A DNA stretch of 64,000 nucleotides from Arthrobacter sp. ISL-85 (GTDB taxonomy: Bacteria > Actinomycetota > Actinomycetes > Actinomycetales > Micrococcaceae). Positions 47,235 through 55,834 of this stretch are shown piece after piece. Every line of letters starts with the position of its first letter. Position 1 is the stretch's first letter. The stretch covers positions 62,001 through 126,000 of the forward strand of contig NZ_JAGGPQ010000015.1 of the NCBI RefSeq assembly GCF_018613675.1. The letters run 5' to 3'. The position numbers were made by a program, and so were the translations under genes. Under the pieces are notes generated by a model. It was not told the DNA's origin. It made no database searches and worked only from the letters and a program-made list of their open reading frames with translations.

Positions 47235-47251
47235 GTAATGGTCTGTGCGTG

Positions 47252-47845
47252 TCAGCTGATCTTTCGCGCTGCCCGCCGCTTGCTCAGTTCGTCGTCCGGA
47301 AAGGACTGCTCCGCGGCGTGCTCGCTGGGCAGCGATGCGAGGCTGCCTTCGACTTCCCGCCATACGCGGCCCACCGCAATGCCAAATACGCCCTGGCCGC
47401 CCTGCACCAGGTCAATGACCTCATCCGCGGACGTGCACTCGTAGACACTGGCGCCGTCGCTCATGAGCGTGATTTGGGCCAGGTCCTCCACGCCGCGTTC
47501 CCGCAGGTGTTCCACGGCGGTGCGGATCTGCTGGAGGGAAACCCCGGTGTCCAGAAGGCGCTTGACCACCTTGAGCACCAGGATGTCGCGGAATCCGTAG
47601 AGCCGCTGCGAGCCTGATCCGGCAGCGCCGCGGACGGCCGGCTCCACCAGGCCTGTGCGGGCCCAGTAATCGAGCTGGCGGTAGGTGATGCCTGCGGCCT
47701 TGCAGGCAGTGGGGCCCCGGTAGCCGGCGTCCTCGTCAAGTACCGGCAGGTCTTCGGTGAACAGGAGGCCCTGGGCACCGCTCACGGGCACAGCAACACC
47801 AGCCGTGGGCTGTTTTAGCCCGCCTGCTTCGCCTTTGGGACTCAC
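47252..47845 (-). CDS. MerR-family transcriptional regulator (Rv1830 type)
   Basis: A 197-residue regulator. The MerR winged helix-turn-helix is AAGITYRQLDYWARTGLVEP, then GSGSQRLYGFRDILVLKVVK. It is followed by a coiled-coil region and a C-terminal domain without the cysteine ligands of metal-sensing MerR proteins. It is the last gene of gcvH-garA-ftsR-DUF151-merR, the same order as M. tuberculosis Rv1826-Rv1830. Its 231-bp upstream gap has three TTAAGG-type repeats, suggesting autoregulation. Confidence 0.9.
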   Translation of the reverse strand: MSPKGEAGGLKQPTAGVAVPVSGAQGLLFTEDLPVLDEDAGYRGPTACKAAGITYRQLDYWARTGLVEPAVRGAAGSGSQRLYGFRDILVLKVVKRLLDTGVSLQQIRTAVEHLRERGVEDLAQITLMSDGASVYECTSADEVIDLVQGGQGVFGIAVGRVWREVEGSLASLPSEHAAEQSFPDDELSKRRAARKIS

Positions 47846-48051
47846 CTGGATCCTCCTTGTCGTACGCTCCCCCAGATTTGATCAGCAGCCGTGGCATGAA
47901 GGCCATGGGTGTAATTTCTCCGCGGGGCGCACTTTCCAGTGTGACTTGCGCGGCTGCCGTAAGCAAGGGAACTTGATACTTCGACGTTAGGCCCGGCGGG
48001 TCCCGAGGTCAAAGACCTTGGGGCTTGGAAGGGGCGTGTCGAAACTTTAAG

Positions 48052-48080
48052 CCTTAACTATAACCTTAACGTGACCTTAG
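48052..48080 (-). promoter_or_regulatory. Three TTAAGG-type repeats upstream of the MerR gene
   Basis: On the plus strand CCTTAA occurs at 48052-48057 and 48064-48069 and CCTTAG at 48075-48080, spaced 12 and 11 bp, about one helical turn. The stretch AACTATAACCTT (48056-48067) is identical to one in the ftsZ upstream region. The last unit overlaps the DUF151 stop codon. An additional inverted AGGTC-TTT-GACCT-like element lies nearby at about 48005-48018. Confidence 0.5.
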
Positions 48081-48580
48081 CCGTCGAAATCCTCTGGTTC
48101 CACGTCATCGAGGAATTCCCGGAAGCGCCGCAGTTCGCGCTCCTCGTCGACGGTGGGGCCCGGCTCGGCGTCCTCCCCCTCATCGTGTTCAGTGATGCGC
48201 ACTCCGGCCTCGTCCATCACGGAATCGGCGCACCAGATCCGGCACTTGGCGCGCAGCGCGACAGCTAGCGCGTCCGAGGCCCGGGAGCTCACCGTGGTTC
48301 CGTTTTCGAACTGCAGCTGCCCGTAGAAGATGTTGTCCTCCACGGCAACAATGTTGACGCTGACCACGGAGTGGCCCAGCGACTCCACCACGTCCACAAG
48401 GAGATCGTGGGTCATGGGCCGCGGCGGGACCACGCCCTGCTGGGCCAGGGCGATGGCGCTGGCTTCCGGGGTGCCGATCCAAATGGGAACGTGGCGTTCG
48501 CCGTGCATCTCCTTGAGCAGGACCAGCGGCTGGTTGGAAGGCAGTTCGATGCGAACGCCAACAATCTCGACTTCGATCAT
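48077..48580 (-). CDS. Bifunctional nuclease family protein (DUF151)
   Basis: A 167-residue protein of the DUF151/bifunctional nuclease family (M. tuberculosis Rv1829). It begins MIEVEIVGVRIELPSNQPL, with VPIWIGTPEASAIA, RPMTHDLL and the conserved ASDALAVALRAKC. An acidic C-terminal tail follows. Nuclease activity is reported for some members only. The ATG overlaps the ftsR stop by one base (TGATG), so the two are translated together. Longer upstream start codons would run into ftsR and are rejected. Confidence 0.9.
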   Translation of the reverse strand: MIEVEIVGVRIELPSNQPLVLLKEMHGERHVPIWIGTPEASAIALAQQGVVPPRPMTHDLLVDVVESLGHSVVSVNIVAVEDNIFYGQLQFENGTTVSSRASDALAVALRAKCRIWCADSVMDEAGVRITEHDEGEDAEPGPTVDEERELRRFREFLDDVEPEDFDG

Positions 48581-49302
48581 CAGATGTCCATGCGTGAGAT
48601 GTGGTCCTGCACCAGGGCACGGTGCAGGGTGAGGCAAAGATCGCTGATCTCGCGCGCCGCCTCCGCCGCGCGTGCCTGTGATGCCGAGTCCCTGCGGGAG
48701 GCAAGGGGCGCGACAGCACGTTCCACCAGGCCGAATTCCCGCTCGGCCGCTGCCTGGAAGGGCCTCAGGTGCCGCGGTTCCAGGCCGTGGCTTTCCAGCT
48801 GGACGCAGGCACGGGCAACCGTGAGCGCGTGCTCGTCGAACTGGCCGTTGGCGTGGCTGATGAGGCCGAAGCTCAGGAGCGACTGCAGCAGGGGTACGCT
48901 GGCGCCGGACTCGGTGCGGAGCTGCTCCTCGCTTAGTTTGCGGCCACGGTTCTGCAGCTCGGCGGCCAGCTCATCGGAGACGATGCGGGGGGAAACCACG
49001 ACGCCGGGCGGCAGGTTCTCGGGACGCTCTCCCCTGTCGATGGCGTCAAGGTAGTCCTTGATGACTTTCAGGGGCAGGTACTGGTCCCGCTGCAGGGCCA
49101 GCACGAAGCGCAGCCGCTCAACGTCACCGTCGGAATACTGCCGGTAGCCGGCAGGGGTGCGCCGCGGATTGATCAGTCCCTTTTCCTCAAGGAACCGGAT
49201 TTTCGATGCCGTCATGCCCGGGAAGTCCGCGCTCAGCTGAGCGAGGACTTCCCCAATGTTCAGGACCTGGGGGCCCCGGCGTTCCGGTTGTGCCATTGCC
49301 AC
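48580..49302 (-). CDS. ftsR: MerR-family regulator FtsR (Rv1828 type)
   Basis: A 240-residue MerR-type regulator with NIGEVLAQLSADFPGMTASK and IRFLEEKGLINPRRTPAGYR as the DNA-binding domain, then a coiled coil and a C-terminal effector domain. It lies directly after garA, as in C. glutamicum (odhI-ftsR) and M. tuberculosis (Rv1827-Rv1828). FtsR of C. glutamicum activates ftsZ expression. The symbol rests on this synteny and the sequence. GTG at 49302 or ATG at 49296 are both possible starts. Confidence 0.88.
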   Translation of the reverse strand: MAMAQPERRGPQVLNIGEVLAQLSADFPGMTASKIRFLEEKGLINPRRTPAGYRQYSDGDVERLRFVLALQRDQYLPLKVIKDYLDAIDRGERPENLPPGVVVSPRIVSDELAAELQNRGRKLSEEQLRTESGASVPLLQSLLSFGLISHANGQFDEHALTVARACVQLESHGLEPRHLRPFQAAAEREFGLVERAVAPLASRRDSASQARAAEAAREISDLCLTLHRALVQDHISRMDI

Positions 49303-49319
49303 AGGCAGCGGTCCCCGGT

Positions 49320-49796
49320 TCAGCTGCGGCCTGCCGCCGTGGCAGGGCTCAGGTAGAAAGTGAGGCGGAACTTGCCGATTTGGACTTCGCTGCCGGACTT
49401 GAGTTCAACGCTGTCCACCCTGTCATGGTTGACGTAGGTGCCGTTGAGGCTGTTCTTGTCCACCACCTCGAAGCTGCGGGCGGTGCGCCGGAACTCGACG
49501 TGGCGCCGCGACACCGTAACGTCGTCCAGGAAGATGTCCGCGTCCGGGTGGCGGCCCGCGGTGGTTACATCCGAATCCAACAGGAACCGGGCACCGGCAT
49601 TGGGGCCGCTGTGGGCAACGAGCAGCGCCGAGCCTGCGGGCAGGGCCTCCACCCAATTGCGCTCTTCGGAGGACAGCTTGGGGGCGATGATGGGTTCGTC
49701 GGTGACGGGCGTGAGATGGATCGAGGTGGTCTCCGACGCCCTAGCCGCACCCGTGCCGTAATCCCCATCGGCAGGGTTGTGTCTGTGGCCAGCCAT
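49320..49796 (-). CDS. garA: FHA-domain regulator GarA/OdhI type
   Basis: A 158-residue phosphopeptide-binding protein that, in its unphosphorylated form, inhibits 2-oxoglutarate dehydrogenase and controls glutamate metabolism. The N-terminal phosphorylation motif ETTS is at residues 22-25 (SETTSIHLTPV). The FHA domain has TAGRHPDADIFLDD, SRRHVEF and NSLNGTYVN. GAGGAGGAA precedes the ATG. Phosphorylation by Ser/Thr kinases (PknB/PknG in other species) is expected; a PASTA kinase is encoded at 32.7 kb. Operon with gcvH and ftsR. Confidence 0.93.
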   Translation of the reverse strand: MAGHRHNPADGDYGTGAARASETTSIHLTPVTDEPIIAPKLSSEERNWVEALPAGSALLVAHSGPNAGARFLLDSDVTTAGRHPDADIFLDDVTVSRRHVEFRRTARSFEVVDKNSLNGTYVNHDRVDSVELKSGSEVQIGKFRLTFYLSPATAAGRS

Positions 49797-49953
49797 GGAT
49801 TCCTCCTCTTAGACGTTGCAGGCATGGAACCCGCAACCAACGTTTACTCTCCGGCCCTGCCCGGCAGGTCCGGCGCCGGCTCCCGATCCGGGCTCTGACG
49901 TGCGGAGACGCCATGCCCGCGACGCGGAGCCGGACCGGAAAGACCGGTTAGCT

Positions 49954-50340
49954 TTAGCCTACCTGTTGTTCGTACTCGGATGCACTGAGCAAGGACTCAA
50001 CGGCGTCGGGTTCGGCCAGTTTGATCTCGATGAGCCAGCCGTCACCGTACGGATCGGTGTTGATCAGGGCGGAATCGCTGTCCAAGGAGTCATTTTTGGC
50101 CACGACTTCACCGGAAACCGGCGCGTAGATGTCGCTCACGCTTTTGGTGGACTCAACCTCGCCCACGACTTCGTTTGCCGTAATCTTCGTGCCGATCTCG
50201 GGCATCTGGGCGTAAACGACATCTCCAAGGGCGTCCTGGGCAAAATCCGTGATTCCCACGCGGACCACGCCGTCGGCATTCGGGGCGGTGACCCATTCGT
50301 GTTCGGCGGTGTAGGACAGGTCTTCGGGAATGTTGCTCAT
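49954..50340 (-). CDS. gcvH: Glycine cleavage system H protein
   Basis: The 128-residue lipoyl carrier of the glycine cleavage system. The lipoylated lysine is Lys66 in GEVESTKSVSDIYAPVSGEV; the N-terminal YTAEHEWV is conserved. The ATG at 50338-50340 has GAAAGG upstream. No gcvT, gcvP or lipoyl synthase gene is nearby. Its place before garA is conserved in Actinobacteria. Confidence 0.95.
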   Translation of the reverse strand: MSNIPEDLSYTAEHEWVTAPNADGVVRVGITDFAQDALGDVVYAQMPEIGTKITANEVVGEVESTKSVSDIYAPVSGEVVAKNDSLDSDSALINTDPYGDGWLIEIKLAEPDAVESLLSASEYEQQVG

Positions 50341-50507
50341 GGGGGGCCTTTCATCGGGGTACGCGCCAATGTCAAAAGGGGCCCGGAAAGAGGGCCGCCG
50401 CTGAAAGTATAGGCACAAGTGCCGGAGCCGGCACCGGCCTTTCTGACAAGATGGAACCCATGAATGCAAGCACCGGTGCAGCATCCTCGGGAGAGGGCAG
50501 GTAGGCC

Positions 50508-51377
50508 ATGCCGGAACTGCCGGAAGTCGCCGGCCTCGCCGCGTTCCTTGACGAACAGCTGCGGGGCTGCGTGGTCAGCAAACTGCAGGTTGTCTCCTTC
50601 GCCGTGCTCAAGACCGCCGACCCTCCCTATAGCGCCCTGGAGGGCCGCACGGTGTCCGGCGTCCGGCGGTTCGGGAAGTTCATCAGCATCGATACTGACG
50701 GCATCTCCCTGGTGTTCCACCTGGCACGTGCTGGCTGGGTGCGCTTCACGGACTCCCCCGCCGACAGCCAGCTCCGCATGGGCAAGGGCCTCATTGCGGT
50801 CCGGTGCGCCTTCTCCGGCCCCAACGGGCCGCGCGGGCTGGACCTGACGGAAGCCGGCACCAAGAAGAGCCTGGCTGTCTATGTGGTGGACGATCCGAAG
50901 GAGGTGCCGGGCATAGCCACGCTGGGCCCGGATCCCTTCACGGAGACGTTCGACGCCGCCATGCTGGCTGAGATCCTGGCTGGCAGTCCGCAGCAGATCA
51001 AGGGCCTCCTGCGCAGCCAGAGCGTCATTGCGGGCATCGGCAATGCCTACAGCGACGAGATCCTGCATGCCGCCCGGATCTCGCCGTTCGCCATCGCGAA
51101 GAGCCTGGACCGGGAGACCGTGCAGGTGCTGTTCGACGCCATCCACAGCGTTCTGGGCGAAGCGCTGGCGGAGGCAGCCGGCAAGCCGCCCAAAGACCTC
51201 AAGGACGTCAAACGCAGCCACATGCGGGTTCACGCCCGGACTGGCCAGCCGTGCCCGGTCTGCGGTGACACTGTCCGCGAGGTGTCGTTTGCGGACACGG
51301 CGCTGCAGTACTGCCCAACGTGCCAGACCAAAGGCAAGATCCTGGCTGACCGGAGGACGTCGAAATTCCTTAAGTAA
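50508..51377 (+). CDS. Fpg/Nei family DNA glycosylase
   Basis: A base-excision-repair glycosylase/AP lyase of 289 residues. It begins MPELPEVAGL, with the catalytic N-terminal Pro2 and Glu3. It contains the helix-two-turn-helix GIGNAYSDEILHAARISP and a C-terminal zinc finger with CPVCG and CPTC cysteine pairs. I cannot tell Fpg (8-oxoguanine) from Nei (oxidised pyrimidine) specificity by eye. Divergent from gcvH; transcription probably ends at the hairpin at 51483-51527. Confidence 0.92.
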   Translation: MPELPEVAGLAAFLDEQLRGCVVSKLQVVSFAVLKTADPPYSALEGRTVSGVRRFGKFISIDTDGISLVFHLARAGWVRFTDSPADSQLRMGKGLIAVRCAFSGPNGPRGLDLTEAGTKKSLAVYVVDDPKEVPGIATLGPDPFTETFDAAMLAEILAGSPQQIKGLLRSQSVIAGIGNAYSDEILHAARISPFAIAKSLDRETVQVLFDAIHSVLGEALAEAAGKPPKDLKDVKRSHMRVHARTGQPCPVCGDTVREVSFADTALQYCPTCQTKGKILADRRTSKFLK

Positions 51378-51482
51378 ATGCCGCGTCCCACAAAGGACAC
51401 CGGCGCCGGGACGATTCACCCGCGAACCCCAGGGTGTTATGTCGGAAAGAGGGTGCGCGGCCAGGAATGAACACAAGCCCGA

Positions 51483-51527
51483 AAAAGCGGAAAGCGCCGG
51501 AGAATTTCTCCGGCGCTTTCCGCTTTT
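51483..51527. terminator. Bidirectional terminator between the glycosylase gene and tRNA-Pro
   Basis: 22-base arms (51483-51504 and 51506-51527) around one central T form a near-perfect hairpin, starting AAAAGCGG and ending CCGCTTTT. It can serve both the plus-strand glycosylase transcript and the minus-strand tRNA, whose 3' end is 3 bp away. Confidence 0.85.
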
Positions 51528-51529
51528 GG

Positions 51530-51603
<74 letters not shown>

Positions 51604-51740
51604 CTGGTTCCGCCGTTCTCCGCTGAACTCAAACCCGAAGGTTTTCATCAGCAGTCCGGCCGAACCACCTAGAAGAGCTTACACGATCCGGAGGGGTGCC
51701 AGTGACACTTTCCGGTGTTCAGCCCTGCCGTGTGTCGCAA

Positions 51741-53288
51741 TTAACGCTTCCGGCCACGCTTCTCACGGACGCGCATGCTGACCTCGATTGGCGTGCCTTC
51801 AAATCCGAAGGTTTCGCGCAGGCGCCGCGTAATGAACCGGCGGTACCCCGGGTCCAGGAACCCTGTGGTGAACAGGACAAACTTCGGCGGGCGGCTGGAA
51901 GCCTGGGTTCCGAAGAGGATGCGGGGCTGCTTGCCGCCGCGGACCGGGTGCGGGTGGGCGGCTACGAGCTCGCCCAGGAAGGCGTTCAGGCGCCCGGTGG
52001 GGATCCGCCGGTCCCAGTTCTCCAGGGCCAGGTCCAGGGCCGGGACCAGCCGGTCCTTGTGCCAGCCGGTCTTTGCCGAGATGTTGACCCTGGGCGCCCA
52101 TTCGACGTGGGCCAGGTCCTGTTCGATCTCGCGTTCGAGGTAACGGCGGCGTTCGTCATCGAGCAGGTCCCATTTGTTGAAGGCCAGGACCAGGGCGCGG
52201 CCGGATTCGATGGCCAACTGCAGGATGCGGACATCCTGTTCGCTGAGGACCTCGTCCACGGCGAGGAGCACGACGGCGACCTCCGCCTTTTCGAGCGCGG
52301 CCTGCGTCCGGAGTGAGGCGTAGTAGTCCGCGCCCTGCGCCATGTGCTGCCGGCGGCGGATGCCGGCCGTGTCAACGAAACGCCAGGTGCGGCCGCCGAG
52401 TTCGATGAATTCGTCCACGGGATCACGGGTGGTGCCGGCGGTGTTGTCCACCACCACCCGTTCGGATCCCGCGAGCTTGTTAAGCAGCGAGGACTTGCCC
52501 ACGTTCGGCCGGCCGATCAGGGCTATGCGGCGCGGACCGCCGGAGCGTTCCACTCCTTCGACGGTGGAGAACTCGGGCAGGATGTCCATGACGTGGTCCA
52601 GGAGGTCGGCCACGCCGCGGCCATGCAGGGCGGACACCGGGTAGGGCTCGCCGAAACCAAGGCCCCACAAAGCTGCACTGTCGGCTTCCTGGGCAAAGTC
52701 GTCCACTTTGTTGGCGACCATGATGACCGGCTTCTTGCTGCGGCGCAGCATCCTCATGACGCCCTCATCCGTGGCGGTTGCGCCGACGGCGGAGTCCACC
52801 ACGAAGAGGACGGCGTCAGCAAGTTCCACTGCCATCTCCGCCTGCTCGGCAACCCTGGCGTGGATGCCGCGGGCGTCGTGTTCCCATCCTCCGGTGTCCA
52901 CCAGGGTGAAGTTCCGGCCGTTCCAGTTCGCCGAATACATGACGCGGTCGCGGGTGACGCCGGGGGTGTCCTCCACCACCGCTTCGCGGCGGCCCAGGAT
53001 GCGGTTCACCAGGGTTGACTTGCCCACGTTCGGGCGCCCGATGATGGCCAGGACCGGGTCCAGCTTGAGGGGTCCTTCAAGGTCTTCGTCGCCGTACCCG
53101 CCGCTCAGCAGGGCGGCGTCGTCTTCGTCAAGCTCGTAGTCCTCCAGGCCGGCCCGGAGGGAGGCGGCCCGGAGTTCGGCTTCGTCGTCGCCAATAGCTG
53201 CCAGCCGTTCGGCAACCTGGTCGGTGCCGGTGGGAGTGTATTCGTCGTCGGCGCCGGAGTGGCCGGAAGTCTGGGTGGTGTCGCTCAT
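51741..53288 (-). CDS. der: Ribosome assembly GTPase Der (EngA)
   Basis: An essential GTPase of 50S subunit maturation, about 515 residues. It has two GTPase domains with [14 protein letters not shown] and [19 protein letters not shown] and NKWDLL for guanine recognition, and a C-terminal KH-like domain ending in REKRGRKR. An acidic N-terminal extension of about 80 residues precedes the first domain, as in other Actinobacteria. The ATG at 53286-53288 has AAGGA upstream. The ATG at 53307-53309 overlaps the previous stop and would add seven residues. Confidence 0.96.
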   Translation of the reverse strand: MSDTTQTSGHSGADDEYTPTGTDQVAERLAAIGDDEAELRAASLRAGLEDYELDEDDAALLSGGYGDEDLEGPLKLDPVLAIIGRPNVGKSTLVNRILGRREAVVEDTPGVTRDRVMYSANWNGRNFTLVDTGGWEHDARGIHARVAEQAEMAVELADAVLFVVDSAVGATATDEGVMRMLRRSKKPVIMVANKVDDFAQEADSAALWGLGFGEPYPVSALHGRGVADLLDHVMDILPEFSTVEGVERSGGPRRIALIGRPNVGKSSLLNKLAGSERVVVDNTAGTTRDPVDEFIELGGRTWRFVDTAGIRRRQHMAQGADYYASLRTQAALEKAEVAVVLLAVDEVLSEQDVRILQLAIESGRALVLAFNKWDLLDDERRRYLEREIEQDLAHVEWAPRVNISAKTGWHKDRLVPALDLALENWDRRIPTGRLNAFLGELVAAHPHPVRGGKQPRILFGTQASSRPPKFVLFTTGFLDPGYRRFITRRLRETFGFEGTPIEVSMRVREKRGRKR

Positions 53289-53305
53289 TGCACTGTCCTT
53301 AGTGG

Positions 53306-54016
53306 TCATCTGCCGGCGTCCCCGGCTACTGCTGTCAAGTCTTTGTGGTCAGCGAACGGCAAGGGCTGCCCGCTCTTCTGGATGGTGTCCTGGACGTGCC
53401 CTGCCAGCGCTGCACCGATGTCCTGCGCGGCCCTGTCCATTGAAGCACGGCCGGTTTCACCGGCCCGGCGCGCCAGGGTCCGGGCTGATCCGAAGCTGAC
53501 GTGGAAGCGCCGCCCGGGCCGTGGAACGAAGTCCAGGTGCTCTTCGCCCTGCCTGGTGCCCAGGATGGCTACCGGCACCACCGGGGCTCCGGAGTTCAAC
53601 GCCAGCCAGGCCACGCCGCCGTTAATATCCGCTGCTGCGCCGCTCCCCCTCGTCCCTTCCGGAAGAATGCCAACGCAGCGCCCGGCGTCGAGCACGTCCT
53701 TGCAGCGCTGGAGTGCTGCACGGTCTCCGCGGCGGTCCACGGGGAGCTGTCCGGAGGCGGTGAGCACGCGGCCCAGAAAACCCTTGAACATTTCCTGCTT
53801 CACCAGGATGTGCATGGGCCGCGGTGCGGCGCCGAACATTACCGGCCCGTCAAGGAAGCTGATGTGGTTGCCTGCGAAGATCACCGGTCCGCCCGTGGGG
53901 ACATTGGTCCTGCCGGTCACGGTGGTCCGGTAGACCAGGTGGTCAAGGATCCAGCCCACCGGCCTGCTCCACGCCATGGTCAGCCCGGACGGCAGGGCGG
54001 CCCCGGCGTCAGTCAC
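53306..54016 (-). CDS. Lysophospholipid acyltransferase family protein (PlsC-like)
   Basis: A 236-residue acyltransferase with the HX4D motif in GNHISFLDG and the acceptor motif in [11 protein letters not shown]. No predicted signal peptide; membrane association would be through the N-terminal region. GTG start overlaps the cmk stop by 8 nt. plsC between cmk and der occurs in several Actinobacteria, and the overlap indicates co-translation. It is a second PlsC homologue after the one at 36.4 kb; which one makes phosphatidic acid is unclear. Confidence 0.88.
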   Translation of the reverse strand: MTDAGAALPSGLTMAWSRPVGWILDHLVYRTTVTGRTNVPTGGPVIFAGNHISFLDGPVMFGAAPRPMHILVKQEMFKGFLGRVLTASGQLPVDRRGDRAALQRCKDVLDAGRCVGILPEGTRGSGAAADINGGVAWLALNSGAPVVPVAILGTRQGEEHLDFVPRPGRRFHVSFGSARTLARRAGETGRASMDRAAQDIGAALAGHVQDTIQKSGQPLPFADHKDLTAVAGDAGR

Positions 54017-54722
54017 GGTTGAGGACCTTGGTGACGATCACGAGGGCAGCATCCACGGTTTGTTCGAAGTCCAGGTCCGAGGAGTCCAGGGTCACCACCC
54101 CGGAAGCGGCCTGGGTAAAGTTCACCACGGTGGAGTCCTTGGCATCCCGGTGCGTCACCTGTGCTGCCAGCTGCTCGGCGTTCTGCGTGCCGCCCAGCTG
54201 GATGCCCCGCCTGCGCAGGCGGGCTTCCTCGCTGGCGGTGAGGAGCATGCGCACCTCCGCCCCGGGCGCGACGACGGTGGTGATGTCCCTGCCTTCAACC
54301 ACCATCCGGCGGTGGTGCCTTTCAATGAGGTCCCGCTGCCGGCGGATCAGTTCGGTCCGGGCGCCCAGGGTGGTGGCGACGGCACTCACGGCTGAGGAGA
54401 TCGCCGGCTCACGGATGGCGTCCGTAACGTCCACGCCGCCCACCCGGACGTATTCCTCCAACGGGCTGGTGCTCAGTTCCAGGACGAAGTCCCGGGATGC
54501 CTGTTCCACGGCCGCGGCGTCGCCAAGGTCGATGCCTTCGGTGACGCAGAACCAGGTCAGGGCACGGTACATGGCACCAGTGTCCAGGTAGGCCAGGCGG
54601 AGCCTGCGGGCAACTTCCTTGCTCACGCTGGATTTTCCGGACCCGGACGGCCCGTCGATGGCGACCACCAGTGGCCGGCCGATGCGCAGGGCGCGCATGG
54701 ATTCGAGGAGTTCCTGTGTCAT
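54009..54722 (-). CDS. cmk: Cytidylate kinase
   Basis: Phosphorylates CMP and dCMP. The 237 residues have the P-loop IDGPSGSGKSSVSKEVARRL, YLDTGAMYRALTWF and GRDITTVVAPGAEVR. The ATG at 54720-54722 overlaps the tyrA stop by one base (TAATG) and is chosen; an ATG at 54738-54740 would add six residues. Neighbours tyrA upstream and plsC downstream overlap or abut, so the group is one operon. Confidence 0.95.
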   Translation of the reverse strand: MTQELLESMRALRIGRPLVVAIDGPSGSGKSSVSKEVARRLRLAYLDTGAMYRALTWFCVTEGIDLGDAAAVEQASRDFVLELSTSPLEEYVRVGGVDVTDAIREPAISSAVSAVATTLGARTELIRRQRDLIERHHRRMVVEGRDITTVVAPGAEVRMLLTASEEARLRRRGIQLGGTQNAEQLAAQVTHRDAKDSTVVNFTQAASGVVTLDSSDLDFEQTVDAALVIVTKVLNRD

Positions 54723-55831
54723 TACTGAAGTACCCGCCATCCGCGGTCGTTGAGGGCTTCGATCAGGTGGTCGTGCTTGTTCGGCAATACTGACAATTCC
54801 ACCATGCCCACGTTCTGTCCGGAGGAATGGTCCAGCCGGAGATCCTCCACGTTCACGCCTATTTCACCAATTTCGGTGAGCAGCTGCGCAATCTGGCCGG
54901 GTTTGTCATCCACCAGGACGGTGAGCCAGGAGTAGGCCTGGGGCGGACCGCCGTGCTTGCCGGGAATCCGGGCCTGCCCTGCGTTGCCTTCACTGATGAG
55001 CTGGGCCAGGTCCAGCCGGGCTCCCGGTGCGGTGGGCTGCTCCAGGGTTCCGATGAGCCGGTTCAGGTCCTCGCGGACGCCGTAAAGGATCTGGACGACC
55101 TTGGCCGCGTTGCCCCCCAGGATCTGCACCCACAGGGTGGGATCACTGGCGGCGATCCGGGTGACGTCGCGCAGGCCGTTGCCGGCCAGGGACAGGGCGT
55201 CCAGCGGCGTCCCCTGCAGGCGGCTGGCCAGCAGTGACGACATGACCTGGGGCAGGTGGGAAACCAGGGCGACGGCTTCGTCGTGTTCGTCCGGGCTGAA
55301 CTGGGAGACGACTGCCCCCAGGTCCGTGGCGAGCGAACGGGCCACCTGCAGGGCAGCGCCCGAGGTTTCCTCCGAGGGACAGAGCACCCACGGCATGGAG
55401 GTGAACAGCTCACCGCGTGCCGCAACCGGGCCGGACTTCTCCCGTCCTGCCATGGGGTGGGTGCCAACGTAGCGCGCCAGGTCGGCACCGAGGCCGCGGA
55501 GCCGGGACAGGATGTCTGCCTTGACGCTTGCAATGTCCACCACGACGGCGTCCGGGTAGTCAGCCAGCGCCTGGCTCACGACGCCGGCAGTAACGTCCGG
55601 CGGAGCGGCGACCACCACGAGTTGTGGCTGGTCACTGCCCAGGTCCTGCAGGGGACGTCCGGCACCAATGTCCACAGCCACCGCTTGGTTGGTGGGCGAC
55701 GGGTCCGAGAGGAACACGGGTACGCCGCGCCCCCGGAGGCCCAGCCCAATGCTGGTGCCCAGCAGTCCGGTGCCAATGACCACCACCGGGCCATCCAGGT
55801 GGCCGCGGCCCTGGCTTTTGAAGGCGGACAT
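54722..55831 (-). CDS. tyrA: Prephenate dehydrogenase
   Basis: Oxidises prephenate to 4-hydroxyphenylpyruvate for tyrosine synthesis. The 369 residues start with the NAD-binding VVVIGTGLLGTSIGLGLRG. Then come VDIASVKADIL and GTHPMAGREKSGP, and a C-terminal ACT domain (YSWLTVLVDDKPGQIAQLLT...) expected to mediate tyrosine feedback. It lies between rluB and cmk; in M. tuberculosis these two are adjacent without tyrA. Confidence 0.95.
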   Translation of the reverse strand: MSAFKSQGRGHLDGPVVVIGTGLLGTSIGLGLRGRGVPVFLSDPSPTNQAVAVDIGAGRPLQDLGSDQPQLVVVAAPPDVTAGVVSQALADYPDAVVVDIASVKADILSRLRGLGADLARYVGTHPMAGREKSGPVAARGELFTSMPWVLCPSEETSGAALQVARSLATDLGAVVSQFSPDEHDEAVALVSHLPQVMSSLLASRLQGTPLDALSLAGNGLRDVTRIAASDPTLWVQILGGNAAKVVQILYGVREDLNRLIGTLEQPTAPGARLDLAQLISEGNAGQARIPGKHGGPPQAYSWLTVLVDDKPGQIAQLLTEIGEIGVNVEDLRLDHSSGQNVGMVELSVLPNKHDHLIEALNDRGWRVLQ

Positions 55832-55834
55832 GCC

